A stretch of 64,000 bases of DNA, taken from Rhododendron vialii. Its lineage: Eukaryota; Streptophyta; Magnoliopsida; Ericales; Ericaceae. This document shows positions 12,030 through 23,931 of the stretch, piece by piece. The stretch covers positions 33,971,501 through 34,035,500 of the forward strand of contig NC_080559.1 in assembly GCF_030253575.1 (NCBI RefSeq), written 5' to 3'. The number at the start of each line of letters is the position of its first letter. Position 1 is the stretch's first letter. A model generated the notes under the pieces. The model was not told the origin of the DNA. It searched no databases and worked only from the letters and a program-made list of their open reading frames with translations. The position numbers and the translations under genes were made by a program.

Positions 12030-12419
12030 CAATGCTACTACACACAGATTTTTGCACACAAATCGTGCACGGATCATGGTGTGGAGTCCACTATGGGTCT
12101 CACACAAACGATCTGAACCGTTCATTAAATTTAAAATATTTTTTCAAGGGCTCTCGCGGAACATCAACTCAATCCGATACCTATAGGTGCTTGATCTAAT
12201 CATTCAACTTTTGATTAAGATTTCCAAATAATGAAAAATTAGATGATTGGATTGTGCACTTATAGGTATCAGATTAAGTTGATTTTTTTGCGGAGACCCT
12301 TGAAAAAATGTTTTACATTTAATGAACGGATTGGATCGTTTGTGTGGGTCCCGTATGGGCCCCACATCATGATCTGTGCATGATTTGTGTGCAAAAAATA
12401 TGTGTGTGTAGACTTACTG
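12030..12419. mobile_element. Foldback MITE with 9-bp target duplication (Mutator-like)
   Basis: A 390-bp element whose two halves are inverted copies (ends CAATGCTACTACACACAG and, on the other strand, CAGTAAGTCTACACACAC). A perfect 9-bp direct repeat cgttggaat flanks it (12021-12029 and 12420-12428). Nine-base duplications point to the MULE superfamily. The inner arms hold a paired module (gataccTATAGGTGCTTGATC on one arm, gtgcacTTATAGGTATC on the other) that resembles the foldback at 20049. Confidence 0.88.
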
Positions 12420-12428
12420 CGTTGGAAT

Positions 12429-14161
12429 TAGATTTAAGAGATGGCCTTTTTGGATTTTTTTTTGTCCTTTACTCATTTTCAAGTCTGGATCATATTTTTT
12501 CAATTTTCTGAATCCCCTCGTGGAAGCGCATAAATAATCCAAAACAATTAACATACTCCTAACGCAAGCAAATAAAAAATAGCAAGGATAAAAAAAAAAT
12601 GATCCAAAAAAATAGTGAGCCGGTAGTGAAAATTTTATAAAATTTTATTTGTGGTTAAAAAATTGTTAGGTGTTTCTGGTAGTGAATAAGTTGTTGATGG
12701 ATTTGTGAGTAGAATTACTGTAAAAAAAAAAAAATTTTGTTGACAACTTTTTTTTAGTGAAAACGATATGGTAAAATACTGAAACTTTTTTATTATTGAA
12801 AACGAAATGATAAAATGTATTAAATTTTTTATGTGTTTTGTTAGTAAAAATCTGGCCCGAGGCTAAACAAAACGAGACAAAAAGGGTAAGCTTACTTTTT
12901 TGGTCTTGTCTTTTCAGTAGTTTTCATTTGTGGACATGCAGAAAAAGACTTTTGCCCTTTGCCCTAAGTTTCAAGTCATTTGCTTCAAGAAGTACTAGCG
13001 TTAATTGTATTCGTTCGATATACAAAATAACAAAAAAAAGTTCCCATTTATTTTTTTCGTTTCGTACATTGAACGATCATAACGCTAGGTTTAATCACTT
13101 TCAAAAGAAACGGGCTCATTTACAAACAAAGAACCATAGTGCTACTAATCAATTAGGAATGGGAAAAACAGTTTAATTAAAAGGAAAAAAAAATTATACA
13201 CACACATTTATTCCCCTCTCTCTCTCTCTCTCCAGGTCCTGCTATCCCCCTCCCCCTCCCCCTCTCACGTTCTCTCTCTTCCACATCATCCCTCTTTCTC
13301 TCTCCCAATTTTTAAGAAATTAAAGAAAATAAAAAAATCTAGAAAATTGAGATTGAGGAATTTGAAAGGTTGGAGGCACAAACACATTTGCTTATAGTAT
13401 AGTATAGATAGATATCGATCAACAAAACTCTTATGCACATATGTCCTAATATAGATTAAAATACAGGTATGTTCGGAATCATTCGATGCATTTGAGTCTC
13501 ATCTAATGTGTAGTAATACCTAAAGTGACAGTATTACTGCAAGTTAAATGTAAAAATAAATATTTTTGGGTGTTTAGCTTCACACTCATTCCTAGGTGTC
13601 CGGCTGCCACTGCAATCGAACTACTCCGAATATACCTGTTTCGAAATGCTCTGGACTGTTGACCTTAGGTCACCACCGCCTGTTGTATGTCTTACGGTGC
13701 GATTATTGCAGTAATCTGAACTGTTCATTTTGTAGAGCCATGTAATAAAAAATTATTTGAATTTTGGTTTATAAAACTAGATGATCAATAAGTTTGAAGT
13801 TTGTCAATGACCGTTTATTTTATAAACTAAAATCTAATTTTTGATACATTTATCGATGTCTGATCAAACTGATTTTTTAGTGAATAAACTACTCAGCAAG
13901 CCTTGCAAGTTGAACGAGTCAAATTATTGTAATGAATGCGTGTTGGACCCACAATAAATGGTGAAAACTGTGGGGTTTCCACCTTAGATGGAAAGAATTT
14001 TTAAAACTCTTCCAAGCATCCTTCCTTTTTTCTTTTTCTTTCTTTGTACAAATACGACTTTTTAATTAAGGTTTTTTTTTTTTTTTTTTTCAGGGGAAAA
14101 CAAAAGGAGAACTTCATTAACTGCACCGCTATTTTTTGGGGGTAGATTACAGGACTTCACC
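12429..14161. other. Intergenic stretch with CT-rich tract
   Basis: No gene recognised. A CT/C-rich pyrimidine tract lies at about 13208-13310. The 112-codon frame at 12838-13176 is lysine and serine rich, without family features. The region 13680-13890 shows weak inverted similarity typical of an old foldback element, but I could not bound it. Confidence 0.4.
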
Positions 14162-14470
14162 TTTTAAGTGTCCTACTGGCTGCTCACTTTTTCCCGATTC
14201 GATTGACAGAACGACTCATTAAATAACGAATTCTTTTTTTTTATTTTTTTTATCTTGTGATTTTTTTTTTAGGGCCATAGTTGTCTTTCATTCCTTAAAT
14301 TACGTACTGTATTAAGGTTTTAAGTGTCCAACTGGCTGCTCACTTTTTCCCCATTTAATTGATTGACAGAATGACTCATTAAATAACGAACTCTTTTTTT
14401 TTTATCTTGTGATTTTTATTTTTATTTTTTTTAGGGCCATAGTTGTCTTTCATTCCTTAAATTTACTTAT
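14162..14470 (+). repeat. Tandem duplication of a 156-bp unit
   Basis: The segments starting at 14162 and 14318 share taagtgtcc(t/a)actggctgctcac, the gattgacagaa(c/t)gactcatt block, and gggccatagttgtctttcatt in the same order. Corresponding words are offset by 156 bp. The copies differ by a few substitutions and by T-run length. Replication slippage or unequal crossing over is the likely origin; no coding content. Confidence 0.85.
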
Positions 14471-14477
14471 TAAGGTT

Positions 14478-14693
14478 AGGTTCCGCTTCCTTATTCAAAT
14501 TTTTCTCGCGTTTGTTGGTTTCGTTTGTTAGTTTAAAATTTTTCTTTCGCTTTTTTAGCTTAAAAGTAGATATTCTCCAAAATATTTGGGTATTTTTTAA
14601 TTTTTCGAATCAATAATCTATAAAAATTTGGGGCAAAACTAACAAACATCAAAAAAAAATTGAATAAGAACAAAAAATGACGGAGCACCACCT
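14478..14693. mobile_element. Foldback MITE of the TTATTCAAATTTTT family
   Basis: The left arm (ttattcaaatttttctcgcg) and right arm (...aattgaataagaac) are inverted copies, with a middle word resembling aatcaataatctataaaaattt. At least five similar copies lie at about 18575, 22030, 22205, 23405 and 30650. Ends are approximate because the termini are AT-rich and degraded; superfamily not assigned. Confidence 0.6.
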
Positions 14694-15899
14694 AAGCCGA
14701 ACAACGCAACCCAAGTGTTGAGGCAAGTACCACAGCATATTACTGGCTTGGTATTTACTCTTTGATTTTGGTTAAACTGCAGTTCCTAATTAGGTGTAGG
14801 ACATTGCTTGACTGATTCCTAAACCTAAAATAATGGATTGTCCCAAGCGTAAGACTGAGACCGATGTAGCACAATATCTGATAAGATTGGAGTCAAATCC
14901 ACTAAGGACGGTGAAGTGTGTGTTGTAGAACCTCGGGTTGTAGTATTAAAGTTAGCTCTTAGGTAGCCACCCCTTGTCTTTTAGTAGATTAATTAACTAA
15001 TACTAACAGATAACTTGCTCAAATGATAAAAAGGAGAAGTACGGTCGTAGGAAATTCGGCGCTCGCTACCCAATCAGAATCCACTCGCTTTTTAAGATTC
15101 TAAAAACGGTTAAATTTTAGGGAGAATTGAAAACTCCGAAGGATGCGAATCTTAAGGTTGTCGGTCCTGTACACAGCGGCGAACAGGTTTTGGTCCCCCG
15201 TTCCCGCTCAAATGAGTCCCAGCAATGTCTCAGATTCGTCCAACAAACTCACCAACTAAAATTATTTAATTAAATTAATGTACGAAAAAAATTACAAGAC
15301 GAATCTTAATTGGGTCGCGGCGCGCCTTTACCCAACGATCAAACCTCAAAAAAATTACTCACTCATTATTAAAAATAAAACGAATAAAACCCTAGAATTA
15401 ATCATGCTTTTTTTACCGGAGAAAGAAAATAAACGGAAGATAACAACTAGTAATTGAATACCAATGAACAACTTTAATTAAGAACAAAAATTAAAACTAG
15501 TTATCGGAGTGCGAGTAATTAAACAAAACTTAAAATAACTTGAAGAGAGTAAAAAAAAAATCAGAAAAGAACTAACAATATTCGGAACAAAGAATCACAG
15601 TCCCGTTCTTTGTTTTCTGTCGATTCCTGCGTGTTACCCAAGAAGATATCACCGCAGCTTCTGTTCTTTGTTTCGTCCGTAAAAGAAAACTACTGAAAAA
15701 TAAATAAATAAATCATCATCCCTAGCAGCCCCCGTCCTTCGTCCTTTTATAAGTGGTGATAGAAGTGCCGACCTATTTTTTTCAATTTTCTTCTGAGTGG
15801 GCTCCAAGGCTACTTCCAAATATGGTGGGCCATGCCCACAGTCGAGAGAAACTGACTTGGGCTTTCTAATTCTTTTTCTTTTCACTTCTTAGTCCAAGA
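14694..15899. other. Intergenic stretch of probable old repeat sequence
   Basis: No gene recognised. Part of it (about 15040-15330) is less AT-rich than its neighbours and contains phrases such as tcccagcaatgtctcagattcg and cgcggcgcgcc, suggesting an old LTR-element fragment. I cannot name the family. The minus-strand frame at 15649-15885 has no recognisable domain. Confidence 0.35.
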
Positions 15900-15903
15900 C
15901 TAA

Positions 15904-16922
15904 GGGCTTGTTTGATAACCTAAATTCAGCACTTAATACTGAATCAATTAAGTAATAAGTGATTCAGTAGGTTTGATAACCACATTTCATATTACTTAAC
16001 AAATTAAGTACCACTTAAAATATAGGCTAAAAAGTTGAAAAAAATTAAGTAGCTTTGAGCTACTTAATTCTGGCTGAATTTTTGTATGCTTATATTCAAC
16101 CGTCATACCACCACCACAACCACTTCCACCAACACCTCCACCACTCCACCACCACCACCACTACCACCACATCCACCACTCCACCACCACCACCTCCACG
16201 ACCACCACCACTCCCCCACCACATCACCACCACCACCACTCCCTCCACCACCACCACCACCACCACCACCACCACATCACCACCACCAACTCCACCACCA
16301 CCACTACCACCACCACCACCACCACCACCACCACCACCACCACCACATCACCACCACCAGCTCTACCACTCCACCACCACCACAACCACCACCACTACCA
16401 TCACTACACCACCACCACCACCGCTCCTACCACCACCACCACCGCTCCACCACTCCACCACCATCCCCACCACCGCCACTCCCCCACCACTACCATCACT
16501 ACACCACCACCACCACTCCACCACCACCACTTCCTCCACTACCACCACCACCACCACTCCACCACAACCATCATTACACCACAACACACCACCGCTCCTA
16601 CCACCACCTCCACCACTCCACCACCATCACCACCACCACCACTACCATCACTACACCACCACCACCATTCCACCACCACCACTACCAGCACTCCTACTAC
16701 CTCCACCACTCCCCCACCACCACTCCACCACCATTACCAAAAGTATATTGTGACCGTTAGAAAAATTAAGATAGAATTGGAACAAAATTAATTCATCATT
16801 TTTTTAATTCAGTACTTAATATATTTATCAAACAGCTTTTCAGCTTAAAAATTTCAGCATTCAGTTTCCAATACTTAATTTTTCAGCTTTCAGTTTCAGT
16901 TTTCAGTTTTATCAAACAGCCC
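15904..16922. mobile_element. hAT-like MITE split by a giant CCA microsatellite
   Basis: The left end GGGCTTGTTTGATAA and right end TTATCAAACAGCCC are inverted copies. The flanks share a short CTAA (15900-15903 and 16923-16926), so the true target duplication is uncertain. Inside, left and right arms carry related words (cagcacttaatactgaat / attcagtacttaatat). The centre is replaced by a 630-bp CCA/CAC repeat. Similar ends are common in plant hAT-type MITEs; superfamily is inference. Confidence 0.65.
16104..16736. repeat. Expanded (CCA)n / (CAC)n trinucleotide repeat, about 630 bp
   Basis: Almost pure C and A on the plus strand with scattered T interruptions (actcca, taccacc, catcacc). Its reading frames on both strands are open for over 200 codons of His/Pro/Thr or Gly/Val, but these are products of the repeat, not genes. 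Interruptions break it into blocks, suggesting several rounds of expansion. Confidence 0.97.
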
Positions 16923-17199
16923 CTAAGTAAAAATTAGGAGTAAAGAATAGTAGCTCTTTGGGGCCACCAAAATAACATGTATAACTTCTATTCTTCTGCT
17001 GCCAATTACACCTTCATGATCACGTGCACAGTTGGAACATGTTTAAGGCCCAATTCTTGAAGCTCTAGCCAGGACCTGGAATGTATTTCAATCTATTCTC
17101 CAAAATTCCTACAATACAAAAATCAAACATTAAAACACCAAGTAATAAAATAAATAGACTTAGCAATGATAAATTAAGAGGCACTTATGTGAACATTTG

Positions 17200-17830
17200 C
17201 GCGCCTATCAGTCATATTAATACTCTCAAGTTAACCACTCAGAAGCGTTGATGGAGTAATGAAAGAAGGGTGGAGGAAAGAGTGACCAGGCGGAACAACC
17301 CTCCACTGGGCATGATCATAAAGACGCTAGACCTGCGGCGGGCCCTGTTAAAGGAAACTTGAAACCCATAAGTGTGTATCGCCCTATCCAAGACCGAACA
17401 AGGCAATAGACGTACGGATCATTGTGAAATTAATTTAAACAGGAGCGAGAGAGGATGACGGCATGCCTTAAACCCGTAACGACATGAGAGCCAAACCCAA
17501 TGAAAAACAATCCCAAAGAAGTGACATCGGAATATGAACCTCGAATCCAATAAAGAGAGCCTTTCTGCGGTCATGAAGACTTTCCTAATATCTGTCTTAC
17601 TGCCTCTAAGCAGGGTCCCTTGAAAGAGATGGTCTAAAGAAGAACTTTTCCGTCGGCCCTTTTTTCCGCAGTTGGCGATTAGGCTTTCTTTTCCGCTTGG
17701 TGGATCTTTGTATGACCATTTCTAGGTTCAGGCTTTTTTGCCGCCCCATTATACTCCTCTCATTTTTCAGGCGAAATTCCTTAACCCATTGCCATCTTGA
17801 CTTCCACCTGGTGGTATAAAAAACAAGACT
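17200..17830. other. Possible organelle-derived (mitochondrial) insert
   Basis: This segment differs sharply from its surroundings: more balanced base composition, no long homopolymers, and purine-rich phrases such as gaaagaagggtggagg and gacctgcggcgggccctg that resemble plant mitochondrial intergenic or intron DNA. No complete organelle gene was recognised. A nuclear mitochondrial insertion (NUMT) is inference. Borders are approximate. Confidence 0.4.
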
Positions 17831-18574
17831 TTCTCAAATTTTACTTACGTACGTATGGCCCACATATGTTTAAATGGAGTATACAGAAGGCATCGAGATG
17901 GTAATATATATCGAGGGTAGGGCAAAGATAAGACAGTGACCTCTCATATCAGGAAAAAAAATTTGTACTCCACTAGAGGTTAGAGGGCAAAATAGGCATT
18001 TCCGAAAAGAAAAGAAAAGAAAAACCTCCCAACTGACGTACACGTTACGATGATACATAATTCGAGACAATGTATAGAAAAACGGGTGCAGGAGTTGTGT
18101 GCATGAGAACGCTAAGAGAGAAATTCTCTCTCATGGGATGCAACAGCAGACCAACCGATGAGCCAAGTATATATGAATCATATGATTCATTGTTGACGTA
18201 CAATATACACAAGGTTATAGGCATCAACAAGATTACTAACCTTATAGGGTAACTGTTGCCGAGAGTCGTTTTGTTATTTCATTATTTGCAAGATGTTTAT
18301 GCCAACAACATCTGAAAACGGGTAAGGAACGTGCACAAACTTGTTAGAGTTATTCTTGGCGCGTTTTACGCCGGAGTTCGTTGTTCGGTAGGATAAGACC
18401 TAACTCTAGTCTCTAAGACACTGTTTGATTTGAGTTTTGAGGGAGATTTTTAAAAGTAACAAATGGAAAAAGATAGATAGAGAAAAAATTTGGGAACCGT
18501 GCAAAGTGATTTTGCAACCCCCAAATGAACAAGCCATGCTCCATAAAAATTTCATTCTCAAATGTCTAAAGGCC
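17831..18574. other. Intergenic stretch, nothing recognised
   Basis: No gene, RNA or bounded repeat identified. Short overlapping ORFs on both strands at 17870-18250 have no recognisable domain. Confidence 0.35.
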
Positions 18575-18930
18575 CGTTTCCGCTCATCAATAAGTTGTAG
18601 AATACAACTTTTTTTCTTTTGTTCTTATTCAAATTTTTCCGTATTTATTAGTTTTGTGCCAATTTTTTATGTATTATAATTGGTTCATCTTGCAAGATGA
18701 ATCGAAAAAATAAAATTTCTTGACTTTTTCCCAATTTTTTGGAAAATATCCACACAAAAAGTCCAAAAAGCTCCTTTTGGATATTTTTAAAAATACTTGT
18801 GTAAAAGTCATATTTTTTTACTTTTTCAATTTCTTTCGTCGCCACAAACCAATAATACATAAAAGTTTGGCGCAAAACTAACAAAATACGAAAAAAATTT
18901 GAATAAGGATAAAACAAAAAAAGTTATTGT
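18575..18930. mobile_element. Foldback MITE of the TTATTCAAATTTTT family, larger copy
   Basis: The left arm (gttcttattcaaatttttccgtatttattagttttgtgcc) and right arm (ggcgcaaaactaac...ttgaataaggataaaac) are inverted over more than 60 bp. A shared inner word (attggttcatcttg / aaaccaataatacat) helps group it with the other copies. Ends are approximate and no target duplication was fixed. Confidence 0.65.
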
Positions 18931-19130
18931 CAACAGCTTTTAGTTTAGCCGGCCCACCCCCAAGGCCCAAGAGGCGGGGGCCTCGGGCATCCCAAAAATT
19001 TTAAATTTTAGGGGCACTCTAATATTTTTACTACTTGGGTTTGGGCAGAACTTTTTTTGATACTTTTGCTTCTAGAAATGCAACACGAGTAATATTTAAG
19101 TAATACTTATACATTCTTGAGATAATATGT

Positions 19131-19263
19131 AGGGAAAATGACGGCCCATGACGTGTTTTAATAATTAATACCCGCCCAGGACAAGCTAAAAACATTTATT
19201 AATACTGAAAATGTCATTGGCGGGTATTAATTATCAAAACACGTCATTGGCCGTCATTTTCCC
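19131..19263. mobile_element. 133-bp inverted-repeat MITE, family A copy 1
   Basis: Ends AGGGAAAATGACGG and CCGTCATTTTCCC are inverted copies, and most of the interior pairs (gtgttttaataattaatacccgcc with ggcgggtattaattatcaaaacac). A perfect 8-bp duplication TAATATGT flanks it (19123-19130 and 19264-19271), pointing to hAT-type integration. A second copy is at 34901. Confidence 0.88.
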
Positions 19264-19271
19264 TAATATGT

Positions 19272-20048
19272 ATTTGCCTATTTGGAGATTTAGTATTTTG
19301 TGTTCATATGTAACGATTAGTAGAATTTTCTACTATTAGTTTGGTTTTCTGACTTTTCTCGTATTGTAATTGTTGCTGTAAAAATTGTTAACTATTAACT
19401 CTTTAAGGATACACTTTTTTTTTTTATTAAATCTTTGACACTAAAAACCCTTGGATCAGCCTTTTAGTGGAAACATCGATCCAGTATTGGTACATCAAAC
19501 ACAATGTGCATGCGTAAATAATATAACCATCGCATCTTTTCATCTTACTAGAAAGCAATTAAAGATTTTGTAAAAAGGAGAGAGAAGAGGCTGAGGTTTC
19601 GATTCGACCTCCCCTCGTAATATAGCTGTATTGAAATCTAGAGTTTCATTCAACTTGAAGTATGGACCACCGTTAGGATAGCGATCTCCATTGATAGTCA
19701 CCAAAAATATAATTAGGACTTGTATTCAGTGTAGACTATCTCAACACGGTATAAATTGTCTCACTGGACTTAACCAACGGCACGACCCGACTCACATCGT
19801 AGAGTCTATCTCAAAGCCTATCTCAAAACATTCTAAACCATTGTGTACGTGAATAAAAAACCCTAAAACTCTATACAATCATACTACTTTGGGGGACATC
19901 CTCATTACCCTAGCGGAAGCGTTTAGCCGATCATGGCTCCCAAGCCGTAGCCGCAGCTCTCTGTTATTCTGCAGCAACCACGGGCTATGTTGTGTGAAGT
20001 CGAACCCGCATGGATGATCCGAGCCACATGGATGATCCCAGCCGTTCA
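19272..20048. other. Intergenic stretch, nothing recognised
   Basis: AT-rich sequence with no recognisable gene. The 63-codon minus-strand frame at 19879-20070 overlaps the next foldback element and is not considered real. Confidence 0.35.
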
Positions 20049-20237
20049 ATAATTTTAAAATAAAAACCAAGTGGGTATGTGAAAAATCAGTTTCATCCGA
20101 TATGTATAAGTGCTCGATCCAATCTTCTCATTTTTCATCCAATCTTTCCATTTTTTTTCTGATTAAAGTGGGAAGATTTGATCAAACATTTACACATATT
20201 GGATAGAGCTGATTTTTCACAGGCCCACTCATTATCT

Positions 20238-20245
<8 letters not shown>
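20049..20245. mobile_element. Foldback MITE related to the 12030 element
   Basis: Left arm gtgggtatgtgaaaaatcag and right arm ctgatttttcacaggcccac are inverted. The inner words (gtataagtgctcgatccaatc and gatcaaacatttacac) correspond to the ataggtgcttgatc module of the element at 12030. A TA run at 20243-20278 blurs the right end, so no target duplication could be read. Confidence 0.6.

Positions 20246-20278
<33 letters not shown>
20243..20278. repeat. TA dinucleotide microsatellite
   Basis: About 17 TA units next to the right end of the foldback element. Confidence 0.9.
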
Positions 20279-20285
<7 letters not shown>

Positions 20286-20499
20286 TTGTGTGAATTTTGC
20301 TACATACTCGATACCAGTTACTGTCTTACTGATCGATCCCTTTTGTCAGAATATTCTCAACTGCATGTGTCAGGGTAACCTATCAGCTGCATTATATGAG
20401 GGTTCTACAATAATGGAAAATTTAATACACACTACAGCAACATGTCATCATCTAACTAATAGGAATATAAAATTATTCTTTTGGAATACATGGATCGAT

Positions 20500-20715
20500 A
20501 TCGATCTTCTCTGGTAGTATGATGTTTAAGGCTTTTGGATGTATGTATAATGTTCCTAGGTTATTTTCTCTTCTCAACTTCTCGTTGGAAGTCTCCCTCG
20601 ATCTGCCCTCTCTTCTTTCTTTTTTTTCGATCCCTCTTCTTCTCTCGTCTTCTTTCTCTCTCGATGTACACATTATCGAGTTTCTTTAATAAATTTTTTG
20701 CCATTTCAAAAAGAA
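20500..20715 (+). mobile_element. Probable LINE 3' tail
   Basis: The sequence cgatgtacacattatcgagtttctttaataaattttttgcc closely resembles the 3' tail of the LINE at 8730-8780 (cgatgtaccctcttcgagtctaataaatttttt...). It is preceded by a CT-rich stretch like a LINE 3' UTR and has only a short A-rich end. This would be a heavily 5'-truncated copy; the left border is a guess. Confidence 0.5.
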
Positions 20716-22029
20716 AAATTACTGCTTTAGATTTTGTAAAGATTTTCAATTCAATGTTCATGAAATTAGAAAAAGTTGTGGTTGCTCAAAATAAATATCT
20801 CATTAATTATGACGTACTACTCAAGCAGCTAGCGGTCAGATATGTTTCTCCGTGCATTGCCACATCCAATTAATGTAAATGGGACAGACGTACGTGGCCC
20901 TTAGTTGATGGTATATAGACCTGACCTGCATGCCATGCATTGTTCCCTGCTACAGAAATATGTGTCCTGCTCATGTCATCCAATGAAAATGGGAAAACAT
21001 TAAATATGATGCAGAGAGGAACCTAGCTATCTGTTTTGCTTCCTTAGCATTAGACTGACTTGGTTAGTGGTCTAGGACCTCTTGGTAGTTGGTACCCTAC
21101 AAATTAAGGGGCAATCATGTAGGAGACAGGAGGAAGGAGGAATGAAAACGAGAGAAAAGGAAGTGGCCGGTAATTAACAATATTAATTTGAGATTGCATA
21201 TTTGAGATTTGCATGAGAGGAAAGAAATTAAAAGAAAAAAAAAAAGAAGAAGAAGATAAGAAATGAATAGTTATTCTCCAAAACCAAAAATTAGTTTTTT
21301 TTTCCTTTTAAAACTTAAAATGCTTATGGAAGAGATACTATGATTTTGTTGTGGGTTTTCTTTAATTCTCTTGTTAAACCCAATTACCAAACCCTGGGAA
21401 AATGATTTCCACATATATGCACTCCTCTTTTAGCCATCCACACTAATTCCTTTTTTATTTTTATCCACATGAATTTATAATATTGTCCTCGCATGTGTGA
21501 AAAAGTATATTAGATAAAGGGCAAAATAGTAAATTCAAGTGAATAAAGAAAAAAAAAAGGGAAGTGTGAATTGTAAAGAGGGAAGTGTGGAAATCAATTT
21601 CCAACCCAAATTCCAAACAAGGATATACATTTGGGGCATTGGTGTTTGAGTTTGGATTATCAAATCGTAAAGGGAAAACACAACGAAATAATTAAGGTGA
21701 AAATATTTAGTATTGTAAATACAAACTCAGGGAGAACCAAAAAAATTCATTTTGGTTTTTCAGGTCTGGTTTAGAAAAAAGAAAAAAAAAAAAAGGAGAA
21801 GAAAATGGTGGACATTTGTTAAAGAATGCCTCCATTTGTTTAACAAAATAGAGAAACGAGTTTCAAACATTTCATATATAACCCTGAAGAAGTTTATGAA
21901 TATAGATACAAGTCTTCTTCAAAAAGTATTTTGCATTCATTTATTCAATTCTTTAAACATAAGTCCACAACATACAAATGAGGCTTTGGCCTGTTTTAGC
22001 CAAATAATCTGGCTAAATAATTAATAGGG
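20716..22029. other. Intergenic stretch, nothing recognised
   Basis: AT-rich sequence with GA-rich and A-rich patches (about 21230-21260, 21776-21800). No gene or bounded element identified. The lysine-rich frame at 21752-22024 comes from an A-rich tract. Confidence 0.35.
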
Positions 22030-22370
22030 CATTATTATTATTATTATTTTGTCTTTATTCAATTGTTTTTGCATTTGTTAGTTAGTTATGCAACAAATTT
22101 TTTTTTTTTGAATTATTGGTTCGTCTTGATAAGAGAAATCAAAAAAATCAAAAAATAGATACCAAACTTTAAAAAATTTGAATAAAAACAAAAACAATCC
22201 AAAAATCTGTCTTAATAGTATTATTTTAATCTTTGGTGAAGAGGTTTGTTCATTGTTTTTAATTTTTTAGATTCCTTACGTAGAGATGAACCAATTATCG
22301 ATAAAAAAATTGCCTGAAAAAAACAAAGTTGAAAACTTTGAACGAAAACAAAGAAATAATCCTGCCGAAT
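22030..22370. mobile_element. Two adjacent degraded foldback MITEs of the TTATTCAAATTTTT family
   Basis: At 22045-22205 a left arm (tttgtctttattcaattgtttttgcatttgttag) faces a right arm (caaactttaaaaaatttgaataaaaac), with gaattattggttcgtcttgat between them. A second weaker pair follows at about 22205-22370 (gattccttacgtagagatgaaccaattatcg...gaacgaaaacaaag). Both match the 18575 copy in word order. Borders are approximate. Confidence 0.5.
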
Positions 22371-23014
22371 TATAAAGCCAAAACATGCCTTTATTTGCCT
22401 TTTAGGTTATGGCTTTCATATCGTCATTTATTAATGGGGCCTTCGAGTTTTAAGGTAGATATTACTAACGATCAAAAAAGTTTGATTTGACTTTGGAGAG
22501 AGAAGACGTGGGCGGGAAATGACCCCTCAACTAATCACTTTGACTTTTCTTCTTCTCTGTTCCCTTTGTAAAAGTTGGTGGTTCTCTTTATGGAAGGCAA
22601 ATTTTTTTACTAATCTTTAAAAATGGTTATAAAGACTTAAAAAACAAGGATTTACAACATCATATCTTTAAACAAGAATAATTTTGCGCCCAAGAATTTG
22701 AGACCCAGATACGTGTTTTGGCAAGATGCCAACCGAGAAAACACTCATTGAAAAAAACCCACACTTATAGGACATAACCCAGAATACCTATTGGGCTAAG
22801 CCCAGAACTTAGAAAAAAAAATCCTAACCCTACCACAAAAACCGAGACGCCATCCCCCTCCAAGACCGGCGTCCACCAGCAGCCTTCAACCACCAACTGT
22901 AGCGATAAGGGGAGAGGGAAGAGGAAGGATTATTATTTCTGCTCGAAAACTGCTTCCTAATTGAAAGAGACGAAGGAAGTAATATTACTTATGCATAGTT
23001 AAGTTTTTTGTCCA

Positions 23015-23200
23015 TCAAGCTAGGTGGTAATTCAAGTGGTTGGAACAGCTAATATAAGGTTGCCTCTCTCCCACCAATCTTGAGTTCGATACTTGGGACC
23101 AGATAGTTGGGTGATGGAGCTCCAATTTATATTGCACTTCAGTGTTGGGTCTGGTGATAGAGCCCGCAACATATTGAGGAGTCAATATTTCCTCCATGAC
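23015..23200 (+). mobile_element. tRNA-derived SINE-like element
   Basis: A polymerase III A-box-like word (ggtggtaattcaagtggttgg, 23023-23043) is followed about 45 bp later by a B-box-like word (gagttcgatacttgg, 23082-23096). This layout is typical of plant tRNA-derived SINEs. The 3' end is not defined and no target duplication was found. Confidence 0.5.
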
Positions 23201-23404
23201 CCGATTAGCTATGGCTTAAGTTCGAACATTTTAAGTCGGATGGGTTTCCTAGTTGATCGGGTGTTGGCTTCATTGGTTCAATCCAATCCACCCTTCTCGG
23301 TTAGCAAAACAATGGCTATGCCCGAAAAATGACCACTAAAAATCAAAGGCAAAGTGACCAAGAAAATAGGTGAGAGTGACTTTCGGGTGGTTTGGCTAAA
23401 CAAT

Positions 23405-23575
23405 CATTTTGGATTAATTTTTTTGTCTTTATTAAAAAAATTGTCTTAATTTGTTTGCATTAATTTTTTTGGTGAATTGTTATTTTGTCTCGATAGGAGA
23501 AATCTAAAATATAAAAAATTATGAATCAAAACCTTGGAAAAGTTCACTAGAGACAAAAATAATTCAAAACGTATA
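23405..23575. mobile_element. Degraded foldback MITE of the TTATTCAAATTTTT family
   Basis: Contains the family words tttgtctttattaaaaaaatt, tttgtttgcattaat, gttattttgtctcgataggagaaatc and the opposite arm ...agagacaaaaataattc. It is recognised by word order rather than by clean termini. Confidence 0.45.
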
Positions 23576-23931
23576 GATTTCGTGAATTATTTGTCTTTGG
23601 AGAATTTTTTTTAAGTTTTTCATTGTAACTTTTTCTTATTGCATTTCTCTTGTGATAAATAATGTAATAAACTTAAGTAAAAAACAAATTAAAAAATAAA
23701 CAATAAAGATAAAAAGCAATCAATAAAAAGGGTTAGGTACAACCACCCCCTTTATAGGCACCCAAAAAGAACCAAACATAGGGTCCATATTTTTAGACTT
23801 TTAGGCCCATATACTTATAGAGAGACCGCCCATGTGATAGGCTTCTAGTGATGCTGGGCTAGGGTTTGGCTTTGGAGGAACCAATACCAAGCCAGTTTGG
23901 AGGCTAACTCAGTTTTTTAGCTTAAGAAAAT

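Noticed and set aside
16055..16760. Open frames of over 200 codons (His/Pro/Thr-rich on plus, Gly/Val-rich on minus)
   Set aside because: They are the direct translation of the CCA repeat in several frames and have no domain, promoter or codon signal.
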